36,684 nucleotides of DNA, from positions 1-36,684 of the forward strand of contig NZ_JMPL01000036.1 in NCBI RefSeq assembly GCF_000735365.1, in the 5' to 3' direction. A model generated the notes under the pieces. That model saw only the letters and a list, made by a program, of their open reading frames with translations, had not been told where the DNA came from and made no database searches. Numbering within the stretch: position 1 is the stretch's first letter; the number at the start of each line of letters is the position of its first letter. The translations under genes were made by a program, and so were the position numbers. Of this stretch, positions 1 to 9,709 are shown one piece after another. This stretch comes from Kluyvera ascorbata ATCC 33433 (GTDB lineage: Bacteria > Pseudomonadota > Gammaproteobacteria > Enterobacterales > Enterobacteriaceae).

Positions 1-1
1 G

Positions 2-217
<216 letters not shown>

Positions 218-220
218 GCT

Positions 221-1324
221 ATGCACGATGAAATGTACATGGCGCGTGCGCTGAAGCTGGCGCAACGTGGTCGCTTTACCACACATCCCAACCCGCGTGT
301 GGGCTGTGTGATTGTGAATCAGGGCGAAATTGTCGGCGAGGGCTTCCACTATCGCGCCGGTGAACCCCATGCGGAAGTGCACGCGCTGCGTATGGCGGGC
401 GATAAAGCCAAAGGCGCCACCGCCTACGTTACGCTGGAGCCGTGCAGCCACCATGGGCGCACGCCGCCGTGCTGCGACGCGTTAATTGCCGCGGGTGTCT
501 CCCGTGTGGTCGCGGCCATGCAGGATCCAAATCCGCAGGTTGCGGGGCGTGGACTGTACCGTTTACAGCAGGCCGGTATTGAGGTCAGCCACGGGCTGAT
601 GATGAGCGAAGCTGAAGCGCTGAACAAAGGCTTCCTCAAGCGTATGCGTACCGGTTTCCCGTATATCCAGCTGAAGCTGGGTGCGTCGCTGGATGGCCGC
701 ACGGCAATGGCCAGCGGCGAAAGCCAATGGATCACCTCGCCGCAGGCGCGTCGCGATGTGCAGCGCCTGCGGGCGGAAAGCCACGCGATTTTAACCAGCA
801 GCGCTACGGTGCTGGCGGACAACCCTGCGCTGACCGTGCGATGGGATGAGCTCAATGTCGAAACGCAGGCGCTCTACCCGCAGGAAAATCTGCGCCAGCC
901 GCTGCGCATTGTGATTGATAGCGGCAACCGCGTGACGCCGGAGCACCGTATCGTGCAGCAGCCCGGTGAAACGCTGTTTGCGCGTACCGAAGATGATACC
1001 CGCGACTGGCCGGAAGGCGTACAAACGCTGAAAGTGCCGGAGCACAACGGGCATCTCGATCTGGTGCTGCTGATGATGCAGCTGGGCAAACAGCAGATTA
1101 ACAGTATCTGGGTGGAAGCGGGGCCAACGCTTGCCGGTGCATTGATTCAGGCGGGGCTGGTTGACGAGCTTATCGTCTATATCGCGCCTAAACTGTTAGG
1201 AAGCGATGCGCGCGGATTATGTATGCTGCCAGGCCTTGAGAAACTGGCCGATGCGCCCCATTTCAAATTCAATGAGATACGACAGGTAGGCCCGGATGTT
1301 TGCCTGCATTTAACGACTGCGTGA
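221..1324 (+). CDS. ribD: Bifunctional diaminohydroxyphosphoribosylaminopyrimidine deaminase / 5-amino-6-(5-phosphoribosylamino)uracil reductase
   Basis: RibD carries out the second and third steps of riboflavin synthesis from GTP: deamination of the pyrimidine ring, then NADPH-dependent reduction of the ribosyl chain. The protein is 367 aa, the same length as in E. coli. The N-terminal cytidine-deaminase-like domain has the zinc motif HAE at residues 50-52 (His ligand, catalytic Glu52) and PCSHHGRTPPC with Cys75 and Cys84. The C-terminal reductase domain follows from about residue 147 (PYIQLKLGASLDGRTAM). The ATG at 221 gives the family N-terminus (DEMYMARALKLA). It lies in the nrdR-ribD-ribE-nusB-thiL-pgpA run. 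Confidence 0.98.
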   Translation: MHDEMYMARALKLAQRGRFTTHPNPRVGCVIVNQGEIVGEGFHYRAGEPHAEVHALRMAGDKAKGATAYVTLEPCSHHGRTPPCCDALIAAGVSRVVAAMQDPNPQVAGRGLYRLQQAGIEVSHGLMMSEAEALNKGFLKRMRTGFPYIQLKLGASLDGRTAMASGESQWITSPQARRDVQRLRAESHAILTSSATVLADNPALTVRWDELNVETQALYPQENLRQPLRIVIDSGNRVTPEHRIVQQPGETLFARTEDDTRDWPEGVQTLKVPEHNGHLDLVLLMMQLGKQQINSIWVEAGPTLAGALIQAGLVDELIVYIAPKLLGSDARGLCMLPGLEKLADAPHFKFNEIRQVGPDVCLHLTTA

Positions 1325-1409
1325 GGCTTTCCGAATTAGAGGAAGCAGCGCCCAGAATATTATGATAAAATCCGCCCCCCTGCGGGGCAAATGAACCCAA
1401 AGGAAGAGT

Positions 1410-1880
1410 ATGAACATTATTGAAGCTAACGTTGCTACCCCGGACGCTCGCGTCGCCATCACCATCGCGCGTTTCAACAACTTTATCAATGACAGCCTGC
1501 TGGAAGGTGCTATCGACGCCCTGAAGCGCATTGGTCAGGTTAAAGATGAAAACATCACCGTTGTTTGGGTTCCAGGTGCTTATGAACTGCCTCTGGCGGC
1601 TGGCGCACTGGCGAAAACCGGTAAATACGATGCAGTGATCGCGCTGGGTACGGTTATCCGTGGCGGTACTGCGCACTTCGAATATGTCGCTGGCGGGGCA
1701 AGCAATGGCCTGGCGCACGTCGCTCAGGACAGCGAAATCCCGGTAGCCTTTGGTGTTCTGACCACCGAAAGTATTGAACAAGCCATCGAACGTGCTGGCA
1801 CAAAAGCCGGTAACAAAGGTGCAGAAGCTGCACTGACCGCGCTTGAAATGATTAATGTATTGAAAGCCATCAAGGCCTGA
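1410..1880 (+). CDS. ribE: 6,7-dimethyl-8-ribityllumazine synthase
   Basis: Lumazine synthase (called ribE in E. coli, ribH in many other annotations) condenses 5-amino-6-ribitylaminouracil with 3,4-dihydroxy-2-butanone 4-phosphate, the penultimate riboflavin step. The product is 156 aa, the family length, and begins [17 protein letters not shown]. The substrate-binding segments [12 protein letters not shown] and [14 protein letters not shown], with the active-site His in the latter, are visible. AAGGAAGAG lies just before the ATG. The 85-nt gap after ribD contains a TATGATAAAAT stretch (1361-1371) that could be a -10 element, and a C-rich/G-rich hairpin near 1374-1387. It may therefore have its own promoter as well as ribD readthrough. 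Confidence 0.98.
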
Positions 1881-1899
1881 TTTTTGTAAGGGGAAATCC

Positions 1900-2319
1900 G
1901 TGAAACCTGCTGCTCGTCGCCGCGCCCGTGAGTGTGCCGTCCAGGCGCTTTACTCCTGGCAGTTGTCCCAGAACGACATCTCCGATGTTGAATACCAGTT
2001 CCTGGCAGAACAAGACGTTAAAGATGTCGACGTCCTGTACTTCCGTGAGCTGCTGTCCGGGGTGGCGACTAACAGCGCGTACCTCGACGGATTGATGAAG
2101 CCGTACCTGTCCCGTATGCTCGAAGAGCTGGGCCAGGTAGAGAAAGCCGTACTGCGCATTGCGCTGTTCGAGCTGTCGAAGCGTGATGATGTGCCATATA
2201 AAGTGGCTATCAACGAAGCTATCGAACTCGCAAAAACCTTTGGCGCTGAAGACAGCCACAAGTTTGTCAACGGCGTGCTGGATAAAGCCGCTCCTGTCAT
2301 TCGTCCCCACAAAAAGTAA
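1900..2319 (+). CDS. nusB: Transcription antitermination protein NusB
   Basis: NusB pairs with NusE (S10) on the boxA sequence of nascent rRNA and lambda-type transcripts to build antitermination complexes. The product is 139 aa, equal to E. coli NusB, and nearly identical through [17 protein letters not shown] and the C-terminal [16 protein letters not shown]. The start is GTG at 1900, also used in E. coli, preceded by AAGGGGAAA. It lies 19 nt after ribE. An imperfect hairpin with a T-rich tail follows (2325-2370), so part of the transcription may stop before thiL. Confidence 0.98.
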   Translation: MKPAARRRARECAVQALYSWQLSQNDISDVEYQFLAEQDVKDVDVLYFRELLSGVATNSAYLDGLMKPYLSRMLEELGQVEKAVLRIALFELSKRDDVPYKVAINEAIELAKTFGAEDSHKFVNGVLDKAAPVIRPHKK

Positions 2320-2324
2320 TCTCC

Positions 2325-2370
2325 AGGCCGGATTTTGCCGAATTTCATTTGGCAGGTCCGGCCTTGTTTT
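2325..2370 (+). terminator. Hairpin between nusB and thiL, possible rho-independent terminator or attenuator
   Basis: AGGCCGGA (2325-2332) pairs with TCCGGCCT (2357-2364), and an inner TGCC/GGCA pair (2336-2339 with 2351-2354) extends the stem. TTGTTTT follows. The long loop makes it weaker than a classic terminator. Because thiL is the next gene on the same strand, partial termination or attenuation is the likely effect. Confidence 0.55.
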
Positions 2371-2393
2371 ATCCTTCTGCTGAGGCATAACGT

Positions 2394-3365
2394 ATGGCAT
2401 GCGGCGAATTCTCCCTGATTGCCCGTTATTTTGACCGAGTACGAAACGCCCGTCTCGATGTAGACACCGGAATCGGCGACGACTGCGCGTTACTCAATAT
2501 TCCCGAAAAACAGACTCTGGCTATCAGCACCGATACGCTGGTGGTGGGTAATCATTTCCTTCCTGATATCGACCCGGCTGACCTGGCTCATAAAGCGCTG
2601 GCCGTCAATCTTAGCGATTTAGCGGCAATGGGCGCGGACCCGGCCTGGCTGACGCTTGCGCTGACGCTGCCTGCGGTTGATGAAGCGTGGCTGGCGGCGT
2701 TCAGTGACAGTCTGTTTGAACTGTTAAACTATTACGATATGCAACTGATTGGCGGCGACACCACCAAAGGGCCGCTATCGATGACGCTGGGTATTCACGG
2801 CTATGTACCGGTTGGACGTGCGCTGAAGCGCTCGGGCGCAAAACCGGGTGATTGGATTTACGTGACCGGCACGCCTGGCGACAGCGCCGCGGGTCTGGCG
2901 CTGATTCTGAATCAGTTAACGATTGATAACCCAGAGGATGCTGCCTATCTGCGCCAGCGTCATCTTCGCCCGACGCCGCGTATTCTGCAAGGACAGGCGC
3001 TGCGTGACCTGGCAAACTCGGCTATCGACATCTCTGACGGTCTGATTTCCGATCTGGGCCACATTCTGAATGCCAGCGGCGTAGGGGCTCGCGTTGACCT
3101 CGATCTGCTGCCGTACTCTGATGCGCTGCGCCGTCACGTGCAGCCAGAGCAGGCATGCCGTTGGGCGCTCTCCGGCGGTGAAGACTATGAACTCTGCTTT
3201 ACCGTTCCAGAACTGAACCGCGGCGCGCTAGAAGTGGCGCTGGGTCAACTGGGTACATCGTTTACCTGCATCGGACAAATCAGCGCCGATGTAGAGGGAC
3301 TGCATTTCACGCAGGAGGGGAAAGCGGTGCAGCTCGACTGGAAGGGGTACGATCATTTTGGCTAA
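2394..3365 (+). CDS. thiL: Thiamine-monophosphate kinase
   Basis: ThiL phosphorylates thiamine monophosphate to thiamine diphosphate, the active cofactor, using ATP and Mg2+. The product is 323 aa against 325 in E. coli; the last two residues (TP) are missing because the stop comes earlier. The PurM/AIRS-type fold is shown by the N-terminal acidic motif [11 protein letters not shown], the segment [28 protein letters not shown], and the C-terminal [15 protein letters not shown]. The stop codon overlaps the start of pgpA by 8 nt, so translational coupling is likely. Confidence 0.98.
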   Translation: MACGEFSLIARYFDRVRNARLDVDTGIGDDCALLNIPEKQTLAISTDTLVVGNHFLPDIDPADLAHKALAVNLSDLAAMGADPAWLTLALTLPAVDEAWLAAFSDSLFELLNYYDMQLIGGDTTKGPLSMTLGIHGYVPVGRALKRSGAKPGDWIYVTGTPGDSAAGLALILNQLTIDNPEDAAYLRQRHLRPTPRILQGQALRDLANSAIDISDGLISDLGHILNASGVGARVDLDLLPYSDALRRHVQPEQACRWALSGGEDYELCFTVPELNRGALEVALGQLGTSFTCIGQISADVEGLHFTQEGKAVQLDWKGYDHFG

Positions 3366-3849
3366 GCGTGACGAAGCAAAAAGTCGTCTTAATCTACGCA
3401 ATCCCTGGCATCTGCTGGCAACGGGGTTTGGCAGCGGCCTGAGCCCGATAATGCCAGGTACGGCAGGCTCGATTGCCGCCATTCCCTTCTGGTATGTGCT
3501 AACGTTTTTGCCGCTGCAGCTCTATTCACTGGTGGTGATGTTCGGCATCTGCATCGGCGTTTATATCTGCCGCCGCACGGCGCGCGATATGGGGACGCAT
3601 GACCACGGCAGTATCGTGTGGGATGAGTTTATCGGTATGTGGATTACGCTGATGGCGATTCCGGTCATTAGTTGGCAATGGGTATTGGCTGGCTTTGTGG
3701 TGTTCCGTATTTTTGATATGTGGAAGCCCTGGCCGATCCGTTGGTTTGACCGTAACGTCCACGGCGGAATGGGGATTATGGTCGATGATATCATCGCAGG
3801 GGTGATTTCAGCGGCGATACTGTTTGTGGTAGGACATTACATTCTGTGA
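3358..3849 (+). CDS. pgpA: Phosphatidylglycerophosphatase A
   Basis: PgpA removes the phosphate from phosphatidylglycerophosphate to give phosphatidylglycerol at the inner membrane. From TTG at 3358 the product is 163 aa; E. coli PgpA is 172 aa with a few more residues at both ends. Conserved segments are [34 protein letters not shown] (acidic active-site region), [19 protein letters not shown] and DDIIAG, with several hydrophobic membrane segments. The E. coli ATG position reads ACG here (3349-3351), so no ATG is available at the expected place. TTG 3358 is the best supported start; ATT at 3355 or ATC at 3352 are rarer alternatives with better spacing to AAGGGG (3342-3347). Confidence 0.93.
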   Translation: MAKRDEAKSRLNLRNPWHLLATGFGSGLSPIMPGTAGSIAAIPFWYVLTFLPLQLYSLVVMFGICIGVYICRRTARDMGTHDHGSIVWDEFIGMWITLMAIPVISWQWVLAGFVVFRIFDMWKPWPIRWFDRNVHGGMGIMVDDIIAGVISAAILFVVGHYIL

Positions 3850-3855
3850 TGTTTC

Positions 3856-3936
3856 TGTAGCTCGGCCGAGCAGAGCGACGCCGGGGATGGTTCGGAGCAG
3901 TCCCGGGGTCGGCGTGACCGCCTCGCCCGGGCTACA
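3856..3936. repeat. Pair of inverted REP-type palindromes (BIME-like) between pgpA and yajO
   Basis: TGTAGCTCGGCCGAGCAGAGCG at the left and the complement of its near copy at the right (ending GCCCGGGCTACA) form a large imperfect inverted repeat. Each arm carries its own inner CGGC/GCCG stem. This is the architecture of two REP units facing each other. It lies between convergent genes, where REP units commonly sit, and may stabilise the 3' ends of both transcripts. A related single unit occurs at 9674-9702. Confidence 0.8.
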
Positions 3937-3938
3937 GG

Positions 3939-4913
3939 TTATTTGAACCCAACCACCGGATGCGGCTGATACGGCGCTTCCATTGACGCAATCTGCTCCG
4001 GCGTTAACGTTATATCCACCGCGTTCAGCAGTTCATCTAACTGATCCTCACGCGACGCGCCAATAATCGGTGCCGCAACGCCCCGTTTACTCAACAACCA
4101 CGCCAGCGCCGTTTGCGCGCGGCTAGCTTCCACCTCTTGCGCTACCCGCTCCAGTTCACCGGCAATCTGCTCATCGTTTTCTTCGGTTGAGCTATACAGC
4201 GTTTGCCCGAATTCGTCGGAGACCAGCCTTGCCGTCGTTTCTCCCCACGGACGCGTCAGGCGACCGCGCGCCAGCGGGCTCCACGGAATAACCGCCACCC
4301 CTTCCTGAGAACAGAGCGGCAGCATATCGCGCTCTTCTTCCCGGTAGATCAGATTGTAGTGATCCTGCATGGTGACGAACGGTGCCCAGCCGTTGGCTTT
4401 TTGCAGCGCCAGCGCGTGCGCAAACTGGCGGGCGTGCATCGACGACGCGCCAATAAAGCGGGCCTTACCGGATTTCACCACCTCATCCAGCGCTTCCAGC
4501 GTTTCTTCAATTGGCGTGCGATAGTCCCAGCGATGAATTTGCAGCAGATCGACATAGTCCATCCCAAGGCGCTTCAGGCTGTCATCGATGGAGCGAAGAA
4601 TTTGCGCGCGGGAAAGCCCCTCTTCAAGGTCGCCTACCTGGTGAAAAACCTTGGTGGCTACCACGACGTCATCACGGCGAGCGAAGTCGCGCAGCGCGCG
4701 GCCGACGATCTCTTCGCTGCTGCCGTCAGAGTAGCTGTTTGCGGTGTCGAAAAAGTTGATGCCGCCTTCAATGGCGCGCTGAATGATGGGGCGGCTGCTG
4801 TCTTCCGGAATCGTCCAGGCGTGTTTACCCCGATCCGGTTCGCCGAAGGTCATACAGCCAAGGCAAAGACGAGAGACCCGAAGGCCGGTGTGTCCTAACG
4901 TATCGTATTGCAT
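3939..4913 (-). CDS. yajO: Aldo/keto reductase YajO
   Basis: The product is 324 aa, the same length as E. coli YajO, with extensive identity. It is an NADPH-dependent aldo-keto reductase TIM barrel. The catalytic tetrad can be placed at Asp56 and Tyr61 (FFDTANSYSDG), Lys88 (VATKVF) and His127 (LQIHRWD). In E. coli it has been linked to 1-deoxyxylulose 5-phosphate formation and to thiamine metabolism; the physiological substrate is not visible from sequence. It lies directly downstream of dxs on the same strand, with 63 nt between, which fits a role near DXP. Confidence 0.96.
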   Translation of the reverse strand: MQYDTLGHTGLRVSRLCLGCMTFGEPDRGKHAWTIPEDSSRPIIQRAIEGGINFFDTANSYSDGSSEEIVGRALRDFARRDDVVVATKVFHQVGDLEEGLSRAQILRSIDDSLKRLGMDYVDLLQIHRWDYRTPIEETLEALDEVVKSGKARFIGASSMHARQFAHALALQKANGWAPFVTMQDHYNLIYREEERDMLPLCSQEGVAVIPWSPLARGRLTRPWGETTARLVSDEFGQTLYSSTEENDEQIAGELERVAQEVEASRAQTALAWLLSKRGVAAPIIGASREDQLDELLNAVDITLTPEQIASMEAPYQPHPVVGFK

Positions 4914-4976
4914 GAATCAGCTCCTGCTAGCGGGTAAGCGGTTTACCTTTAAGCATAGCAGGAGCGAGGGGGAGGA

Positions 4977-6839
4977 TTATGCTAGCCAGTCCGCGATCTT
5001 CGCTTCGATACCGGCGGCATCGAGACCGAGGTCGGCGCGCGCCTCTTCCTGAGTACCCTGTGGGACGAAGAAGTCAGGCAGGCCGAGGTTTAGTACCGGT
5101 ACCGGTTTACGATGCGCCATCAGCACGTCGTTCACGCCGCTGCCCGCACCGCCGATGATGGCGTTCTCTTCCAGCGTCACCAGCGAGTCGTGGCGCGCGG
5201 CCATCTCGAGGATCAGACTTTGATCGAGTGGTTTCACAAAGCGCATATCCACAAGCGTGGCGTTAAGCTTCTCGGCGACGATTTCCGCTTCGGTCAGCAG
5301 AGTACCGAAGTTGAGGATCGCCAGTTTCTCGCCTTCACGTTTCACTACCCCTTTACCTAGCGGCAGTTTTTCCAGCGGTTGAAGTTCAGCGCCGGTACCG
5401 CAGCCGCGCGGATAGCGCACCGCGCTTGGGCCGTCGCTATAGTGATAGCCGGTATAGAGCATCTGACGGCATTCGTTTTCATCGCTTGGCGTCATGATGA
5501 CAAAATCAGGAATGCAACGCAGGTAAGAAATATCGAATGCCCCCTGGTGCGTCTGACCGTCGGCGCCGACAATACCCGCGCGGTCAATCGCGAACAGTAC
5601 CGGCAGTTTCTGGATAGCTACATCGTGGATAACCTGATCATAGGCGCGTTGCAGGAAGGTGGAGTAGATAGCCACAATCGGTTTATAGCCGCCAATCGCC
5701 AGTCCTGCGGCGAAGGTCACCGCGTGTTGCTCGGCAATGGCCACGTCGAAATACTGGTCAGGGTATTTTTTCGAAAACTCCACCATGCCGGAGCCTTCGC
5801 GCATTGCCGGGGTGACCGCCATCAGCTTGCTGTCTTTCGCTGCGGTTTCGCACAGCCAGTCGCCAAAAATTTTCGAGTATGACGGCAGGCCGCCACTGCT
5901 TTTTGGCAGCTTACCGCTGGTGTGATCGAATTTCGGCACCGCGTGGAAGGTGATTGGGTCTTTCTCGGCAGGCTCATAGCCACGGCCTTTTTTGGTCATG
6001 ATGTGCAGGAACTGCGGGCCTTTCAGGTCGCGCATGTTCTTGAGCGTATTGACCAGCCCCAGCACGTCGTGACCGTCAACCGGCCCGATGTAGTTGAAGC
6101 CCAGCTCTTCAAACAGCGTGCCAGGCACCACCATACCTTTGATATGTTCTTCGGTACGTTTGAGCAGTTCTTTAATTGGTGGGACGCCAGAGAAGACTTT
6201 CTTGCCACCTTCGCGCAGGGAAGAGTAGAGCTTGCCGGAAAGCAGCTGCGCCAGATGGTTATTCAGCGCGCCGACGTTTTCAGAGATAGACATCTCGTTG
6301 TCGTTCAGCACCACCAGCATATCGGGTTTGATATCGCCTGCGTGGTTCATTGCTTCAAACGCCATACCCGCAGTAATGGCGCCATCGCCAATCACGCAGA
6401 CGGTACGACGCTGCTTGTTCTCTTTGCCTGCGGCAACCGCAATACCAATGCCAGCGGAAATAGACGTCGAGGAGTGACCGACGCTCAGCACGTCATACTC
6501 GCTCTCACCGCGCCATGGGAACGGATGCAGGCCACCTTTCTGACGGATGGTGCCAATTTTATCGCGGCGACCGGTCAGAATTTTGTGTGGATAGGCCTGG
6601 TGACCGACGTCCCAGATAAGCTGGTCGAACGGCGTGTTATAGACATAGTGCAGCGCCACGGTGAGCTCCACCGTGCCAAGCCCGGAGGCGAAGTGTCCGC
6701 TGGAACGGCTCACGCTGTCGAGCAGGTAACGACGCAGCTCGTCACACAGCTTCGGCAGGCTCTCTTTTGGCAGCAGGCGCAATTCCTGAGTGGAATCGAC
6801 CAACGCCAGGGTCGGGTATTTGGCAATATCAAAACTCAT
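4977..6839 (-). CDS. dxs: 1-deoxy-D-xylulose-5-phosphate synthase
   Basis: Dxs is a thiamine-diphosphate enzyme that condenses pyruvate with glyceraldehyde 3-phosphate to DXP, the entry to the MEP isoprenoid pathway and a precursor of thiamine and pyridoxal phosphate. The product is 620 aa, as in E. coli. The ThDP/Mg motif [18 protein letters not shown] is visible near residue 150. The cofactor-activating Glu lies in [16 protein letters not shown] near 370, and the C-terminal transketolase domain ends in [16 protein letters not shown]. It lies 18 nt downstream of ispA in the xseB-ispA-dxs operon. Confidence 0.99.
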   Translation of the reverse strand: MSFDIAKYPTLALVDSTQELRLLPKESLPKLCDELRRYLLDSVSRSSGHFASGLGTVELTVALHYVYNTPFDQLIWDVGHQAYPHKILTGRRDKIGTIRQKGGLHPFPWRGESEYDVLSVGHSSTSISAGIGIAVAAGKENKQRRTVCVIGDGAITAGMAFEAMNHAGDIKPDMLVVLNDNEMSISENVGALNNHLAQLLSGKLYSSLREGGKKVFSGVPPIKELLKRTEEHIKGMVVPGTLFEELGFNYIGPVDGHDVLGLVNTLKNMRDLKGPQFLHIMTKKGRGYEPAEKDPITFHAVPKFDHTSGKLPKSSGGLPSYSKIFGDWLCETAAKDSKLMAVTPAMREGSGMVEFSKKYPDQYFDVAIAEQHAVTFAAGLAIGGYKPIVAIYSTFLQRAYDQVIHDVAIQKLPVLFAIDRAGIVGADGQTHQGAFDISYLRCIPDFVIMTPSDENECRQMLYTGYHYSDGPSAVRYPRGCGTGAELQPLEKLPLGKGVVKREGEKLAILNFGTLLTEAEIVAEKLNATLVDMRFVKPLDQSLILEMAARHDSLVTLEENAIIGGAGSGVNDVLMAHRKPVPVLNLGLPDFFVPQGTQEEARADLGLDAAGIEAKIADWLA

Positions 6840-6857
6840 CTGAGACTCATTTATAGT

Positions 6858-7757
6858 TTATTTGTCGCGCAGGATGATGTAGTTCGCTAGCGCTTCCAGT
6901 GCTGTGGTATCCAGTGATTGTGCGGCCAGTTCAGTTAAGGACTGACGGGCATCGGCAATAAGATCACTGGCTTTGTTCCGGGCTTGCTCAAGGCCCAGTA
7001 ATGCAGGATAGGTACTCTTGCCGAGCTGCTGGTCGGCACCCTGGCGCTTTCCGAGGGTCGCAGTATCGCCCACCACATCCAGAATGTCATCCTGAACCTG
7101 GAACGCCAGGCCGATGCTTTCGGCATACTTATCCAGCAGTGGTAGCGCCTTGCGGCCTTGCTCACCCGCGCTGAGTGCGCCCATGCGTACGGCGGCGCGG
7201 ATCAGCGCACCGGTCTTATGGCGGTGAATGCGCTCCAGCATTTCCAGATTAACCTGTTGTCCTTCAGCTTCCAGATCCAGCGCCTGACCACCGCACATGC
7301 CGGCTACGCCGCTGGCGGTTGCCAGTTCGGACAGCATCGCCAGACGATCGCGGTCTGAGACCTCGTTCATCGGCGCATCACTCAGTATAGAAAACGCCAG
7401 CGTTTGTAGCGCATCACCGGCCAGAATGGCGCTCGCCTCGCCAAATTTAATATGGCAGGTCGGCTGACCACGGCGCAGGTCATCATCGTCCATCGCTGGG
7501 AGATCATCATGCATCAGCGAATAGGCGTGAATGCACTCGACCGCCGCCGCGGGCGCGTCCAGCGTCGCGAGGCTGACGCCGAACATTTGACCGGTGGCAT
7601 ACACCAGGAACGGGCGCAGGCGTTTACCGCCTAATAGTGCGCCATATTGCATGGCATCAACCAGTGGAGTGTTCTGAAACGGCAGCGGAGCGATAAAACG
7701 GCGCAGCGCGTCATTTGCCTGCTCAACGCAGGCATTCAGCTGTTGCGAAAAATCCAT
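6858..7757 (-). CDS. ispA: (2E,6E)-farnesyl diphosphate synthase
   Basis: IspA condenses DMAPP/GPP with IPP to make farnesyl diphosphate for quinone side chains and undecaprenyl phosphate. The product is 299 aa, equal to E. coli. The first Asp-rich motif is DDLPAMDD starting at Asp84 and the second is QVQDDILDVVGD; both bind Mg-diphosphate. GGKRLRPFLVY (IPP-binding Lys/Arg) lies near residue 43. The start ATG directly follows the xseB stop (TAA then ATG), indicating translational coupling. Confidence 0.99.
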   Translation of the reverse strand: MDFSQQLNACVEQANDALRRFIAPLPFQNTPLVDAMQYGALLGGKRLRPFLVYATGQMFGVSLATLDAPAAAVECIHAYSLMHDDLPAMDDDDLRRGQPTCHIKFGEASAILAGDALQTLAFSILSDAPMNEVSDRDRLAMLSELATASGVAGMCGGQALDLEAEGQQVNLEMLERIHRHKTGALIRAAVRMGALSAGEQGRKALPLLDKYAESIGLAFQVQDDILDVVGDTATLGKRQGADQQLGKSTYPALLGLEQARNKASDLIADARQSLTELAAQSLDTTALEALANYIILRDK

Positions 7758-8000
7758 TTATTCGGCGTCCGGCGTGAAAGGCTCAAGTGGGGAATCTTCG
7801 TTATCGGCTAACAGGATCTGCACGCGCTGTTCCGCTTGTTGCAGCTTCGTCTGCCCCTGACGTGCCAGCTGCACGCCGCGTTCGAATTCGTTCAGCGCCT
7901 CTTCCAGTGGAAGGGAACCGCTTTCCAGACGGTTAACAATTTGCTCCAGCTCGGTTAAAGCGGTCTCGAAACTGGCCGGGGCTTCGTTTTTCTTTGGCAT
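7758..8000 (-). CDS. xseB: Exodeoxyribonuclease VII small subunit
   Basis: XseB is the small, mostly helical subunit of exonuclease VII, which degrades single-stranded DNA with the large subunit XseA. The product is 80 aa, equal to E. coli. It contains [18 protein letters not shown] and [17 protein letters not shown], the two-helix signature of the family. It is the first gene of xseB-ispA-dxs and is divergent from thiI. Confidence 0.98.
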   Translation of the reverse strand: MPKKNEAPASFETALTELEQIVNRLESGSLPLEEALNEFERGVQLARQGQTKLQQAEQRVQILLADNEDSPLEPFTPDAE

Positions 8001-8092
8001 AGTGAATGTTTGGCTCTTGTTATGTCGCGACTGCGTCTATGGTAACGGAGTCTGGGTGTGAAGCAAATAACACGCAATGGTAAGCGGGATGA

Positions 8093-8101
8093 TGATATAC
8101 T
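8093..8101 (+). promoter_or_regulatory. Extended -10 promoter candidate for thiI
   Basis: TGATATACT (8093-8101) reads as TGn followed by TATACT, a good extended -10 element. A weak -35 (CGCAAT, 8073-8078) lies 17 nt upstream. The site is about 90 nt before the thiI ATG in the divergent xseB/thiI gap. A short hairpin AAGCCC/GGGCTT (8155-8169) lies in the leader. Confidence 0.5.
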
Positions 8102-8189
8102 CCGCGCATCTGGACGCAGATGCCATAGGTACACTGCGATACATCTTTTGCCTAAAGCCCGTCGGGCTTGTCAACGAACCATTGCCGCC

Positions 8190-9638
8190 ATGAAGTTTAT
8201 CATTAAATTGTTCCCGGAAATCACCATCAAAAGCCAAACTGTGCGTTTGCGCTTTATTAAAATTTTAACCGGGAATATTCGTAACGTTCTTAAAAACCAC
8301 GATGAAACGCTTGCTGTCGTCCGCCACTGGGACCACATCGAAGTGCGTTCTAAAGATGAAGACAAACGTCTGGTGCTGCGCGATGCGCTGACCCGCATCC
8401 CGGGGATCCACCATATTCTGGAAGTCGAAGACGTTCCGTTTACCTCGCTGCACAATATTTTTGAGCAGACGCTGCCGCTGTGGCGTGAAACGCTGGAAGG
8501 TAAATCTTTCTGCGTACGCGTTAAGCGTCGTGGTAAGCACGAATTTACGTCTATTGAAGTCGAGCGTTACGTTGGCGGCGGTCTGAATCAGCACATCGAG
8601 ACGGCACGCGTGAAGCTGACCAATCCGGACGTGATCGTTAACCTCGAAATCGAGAACGACCGTCTGCTGCTGGTGAAAGGGCGCTACGAAGGTATTGGCG
8701 GCTTCCCGATTGGTACTCAGGAAGACGTGCTATCGCTTATTTCTGGCGGCTTCGACTCCGGGGTTTCCAGCTATATGCTGATGCGTCGCGGCTGTCGCGT
8801 ACACTACTGCTTCTTCAACCTCGGCGGCGCGGCGCATGAAATCGGCGTTCGTCAGGTGGCTCACTACCTGTGGAACCGTTTCGGTAGTTCACACCGCGTA
8901 CGTTTCGTGGCGATCAACTTCGAGCCGGTAGTCGGTGAAATTCTGGAGAAAGTGGAAGACGGCCAGATGGGCGTCGTGCTGAAGCGCATGATGGTCCGCG
9001 CGGCATCGCAAGTGGCTGAGCGCTACGGCGTACAGGCACTGGTGACCGGCGAAGCGCTGGGTCAGGTGTCTAGCCAGACGCTGACCAACCTGCGTCTTAT
9101 TGATAACGTCTCCGATACCCTGATCCTGCGTCCGCTGATTTCTCACGATAAAGAGCACATCATCAACCTGGCGCGTGAAATCGGCACCGAAGACTTTGCC
9201 CGCACCATGCCGGAATACTGTGGCGTGATCTCGAAGAGCCCAACCATCAAAGCGGTGAAGGCGAAAATCGAAGCGGAAGAAGCGAATTTCGATTTTGCGA
9301 TTCTGGATAAAGTGGTTGCCGAAGCGAACAACGTCGACATCCGCGAAATTGCGCAGCAGACGCAGCAAGAGGTGGTTGAGGTTGAAACCGTCAGCGGCTT
9401 TAGCGACAACGACGTGATTCTGGATATTCGCTCCATTGATGAGCAGGACGATAAACCGCTGAAGCTGGAAGGCGTGGAGATTGCCTCTCTGCCATTCTAC
9501 AAGCTGAGCACCCAGTTCGGCGACCTCGACCAGAGCAAGACCTACCTGCTGTGGTGTGAGCGCGGTGTGATGAGCCGCCTGCAGGCGCTTTATCTGCGCG
9601 AACAGGGCTTCACCAACGTTAAGGTTTACCGCCCATAA
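8190..9638 (+). CDS. thiI: tRNA 4-thiouridine synthase / thiamine thiazole sulfurtransferase ThiI
   Basis: ThiI adenylates U8 of tRNA and inserts sulfur to form 4-thiouridine. It also passes sulfur to ThiS for the thiazole ring of thiamine. The ATG at 8190 gives 482 aa, the E. coli length; the frame stays open 44 codons further upstream but has no support there. Order: ferredoxin-like and THUMP domains (residues 1-165), PP-loop [12 protein letters not shown] (about 180-191), Cys344 in [11 protein letters not shown], and a C-terminal rhodanese domain with the persulfide Cys456 in [11 protein letters not shown]. Both functional cysteines are present. It is convergent with yajL, sharing a terminator. 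Confidence 0.98.
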   Translation: MKFIIKLFPEITIKSQTVRLRFIKILTGNIRNVLKNHDETLAVVRHWDHIEVRSKDEDKRLVLRDALTRIPGIHHILEVEDVPFTSLHNIFEQTLPLWRETLEGKSFCVRVKRRGKHEFTSIEVERYVGGGLNQHIETARVKLTNPDVIVNLEIENDRLLLVKGRYEGIGGFPIGTQEDVLSLISGGFDSGVSSYMLMRRGCRVHYCFFNLGGAAHEIGVRQVAHYLWNRFGSSHRVRFVAINFEPVVGEILEKVEDGQMGVVLKRMMVRAASQVAERYGVQALVTGEALGQVSSQTLTNLRLIDNVSDTLILRPLISHDKEHIINLAREIGTEDFARTMPEYCGVISKSPTIKAVKAKIEAEEANFDFAILDKVVAEANNVDIREIAQQTQQEVVEVETVSGFSDNDVILDIRSIDEQDDKPLKLEGVEIASLPFYKLSTQFGDLDQSKTYLLWCERGVMSRLQALYLREQGFTNVKVYRP

Positions 9639-9641
9639 ATA

Positions 9642-9667
9642 AAAAAACCGGCCTGGCCGGTTTTTTA
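9642..9667. terminator. Bidirectional rho-independent terminator between thiI and yajL
   Basis: AAAAAACCGG and CCGGTTTTTT form a stem around CCTGG (or a CCGGC/GCCGG stem with a small loop). There is an A-tract on one side and a T-tract on the other. The symmetry lets it serve thiI on the plus strand and yajL on the minus strand. Confidence 0.88.
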
Positions 9668-9673
9668 TATCAG

Positions 9674-9702
9674 GTAGCCCGGCTGAACAGAGCGACGCCG
9701 GG
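9674..9702. repeat. Single REP-type palindrome
   Basis: GTAGCCCGGCTGAACAGAGC followed by GACGCCGGG. The stem is CCCGGC/GCCGGG around a loop whose sequence (AGAGCGACG) matches the copy at 3856-3936. It lies between convergent genes, immediately after the thiI terminator. Confidence 0.75.
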
Positions 9703-9709
9703 TTTTCAC

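Noticed and set aside
8058-8189. 44-codon N-terminal extension of thiI
   Set aside because: The extension contains the promoter -10 element and has no family support; ATG 8190 gives the exact 482-aa family length.
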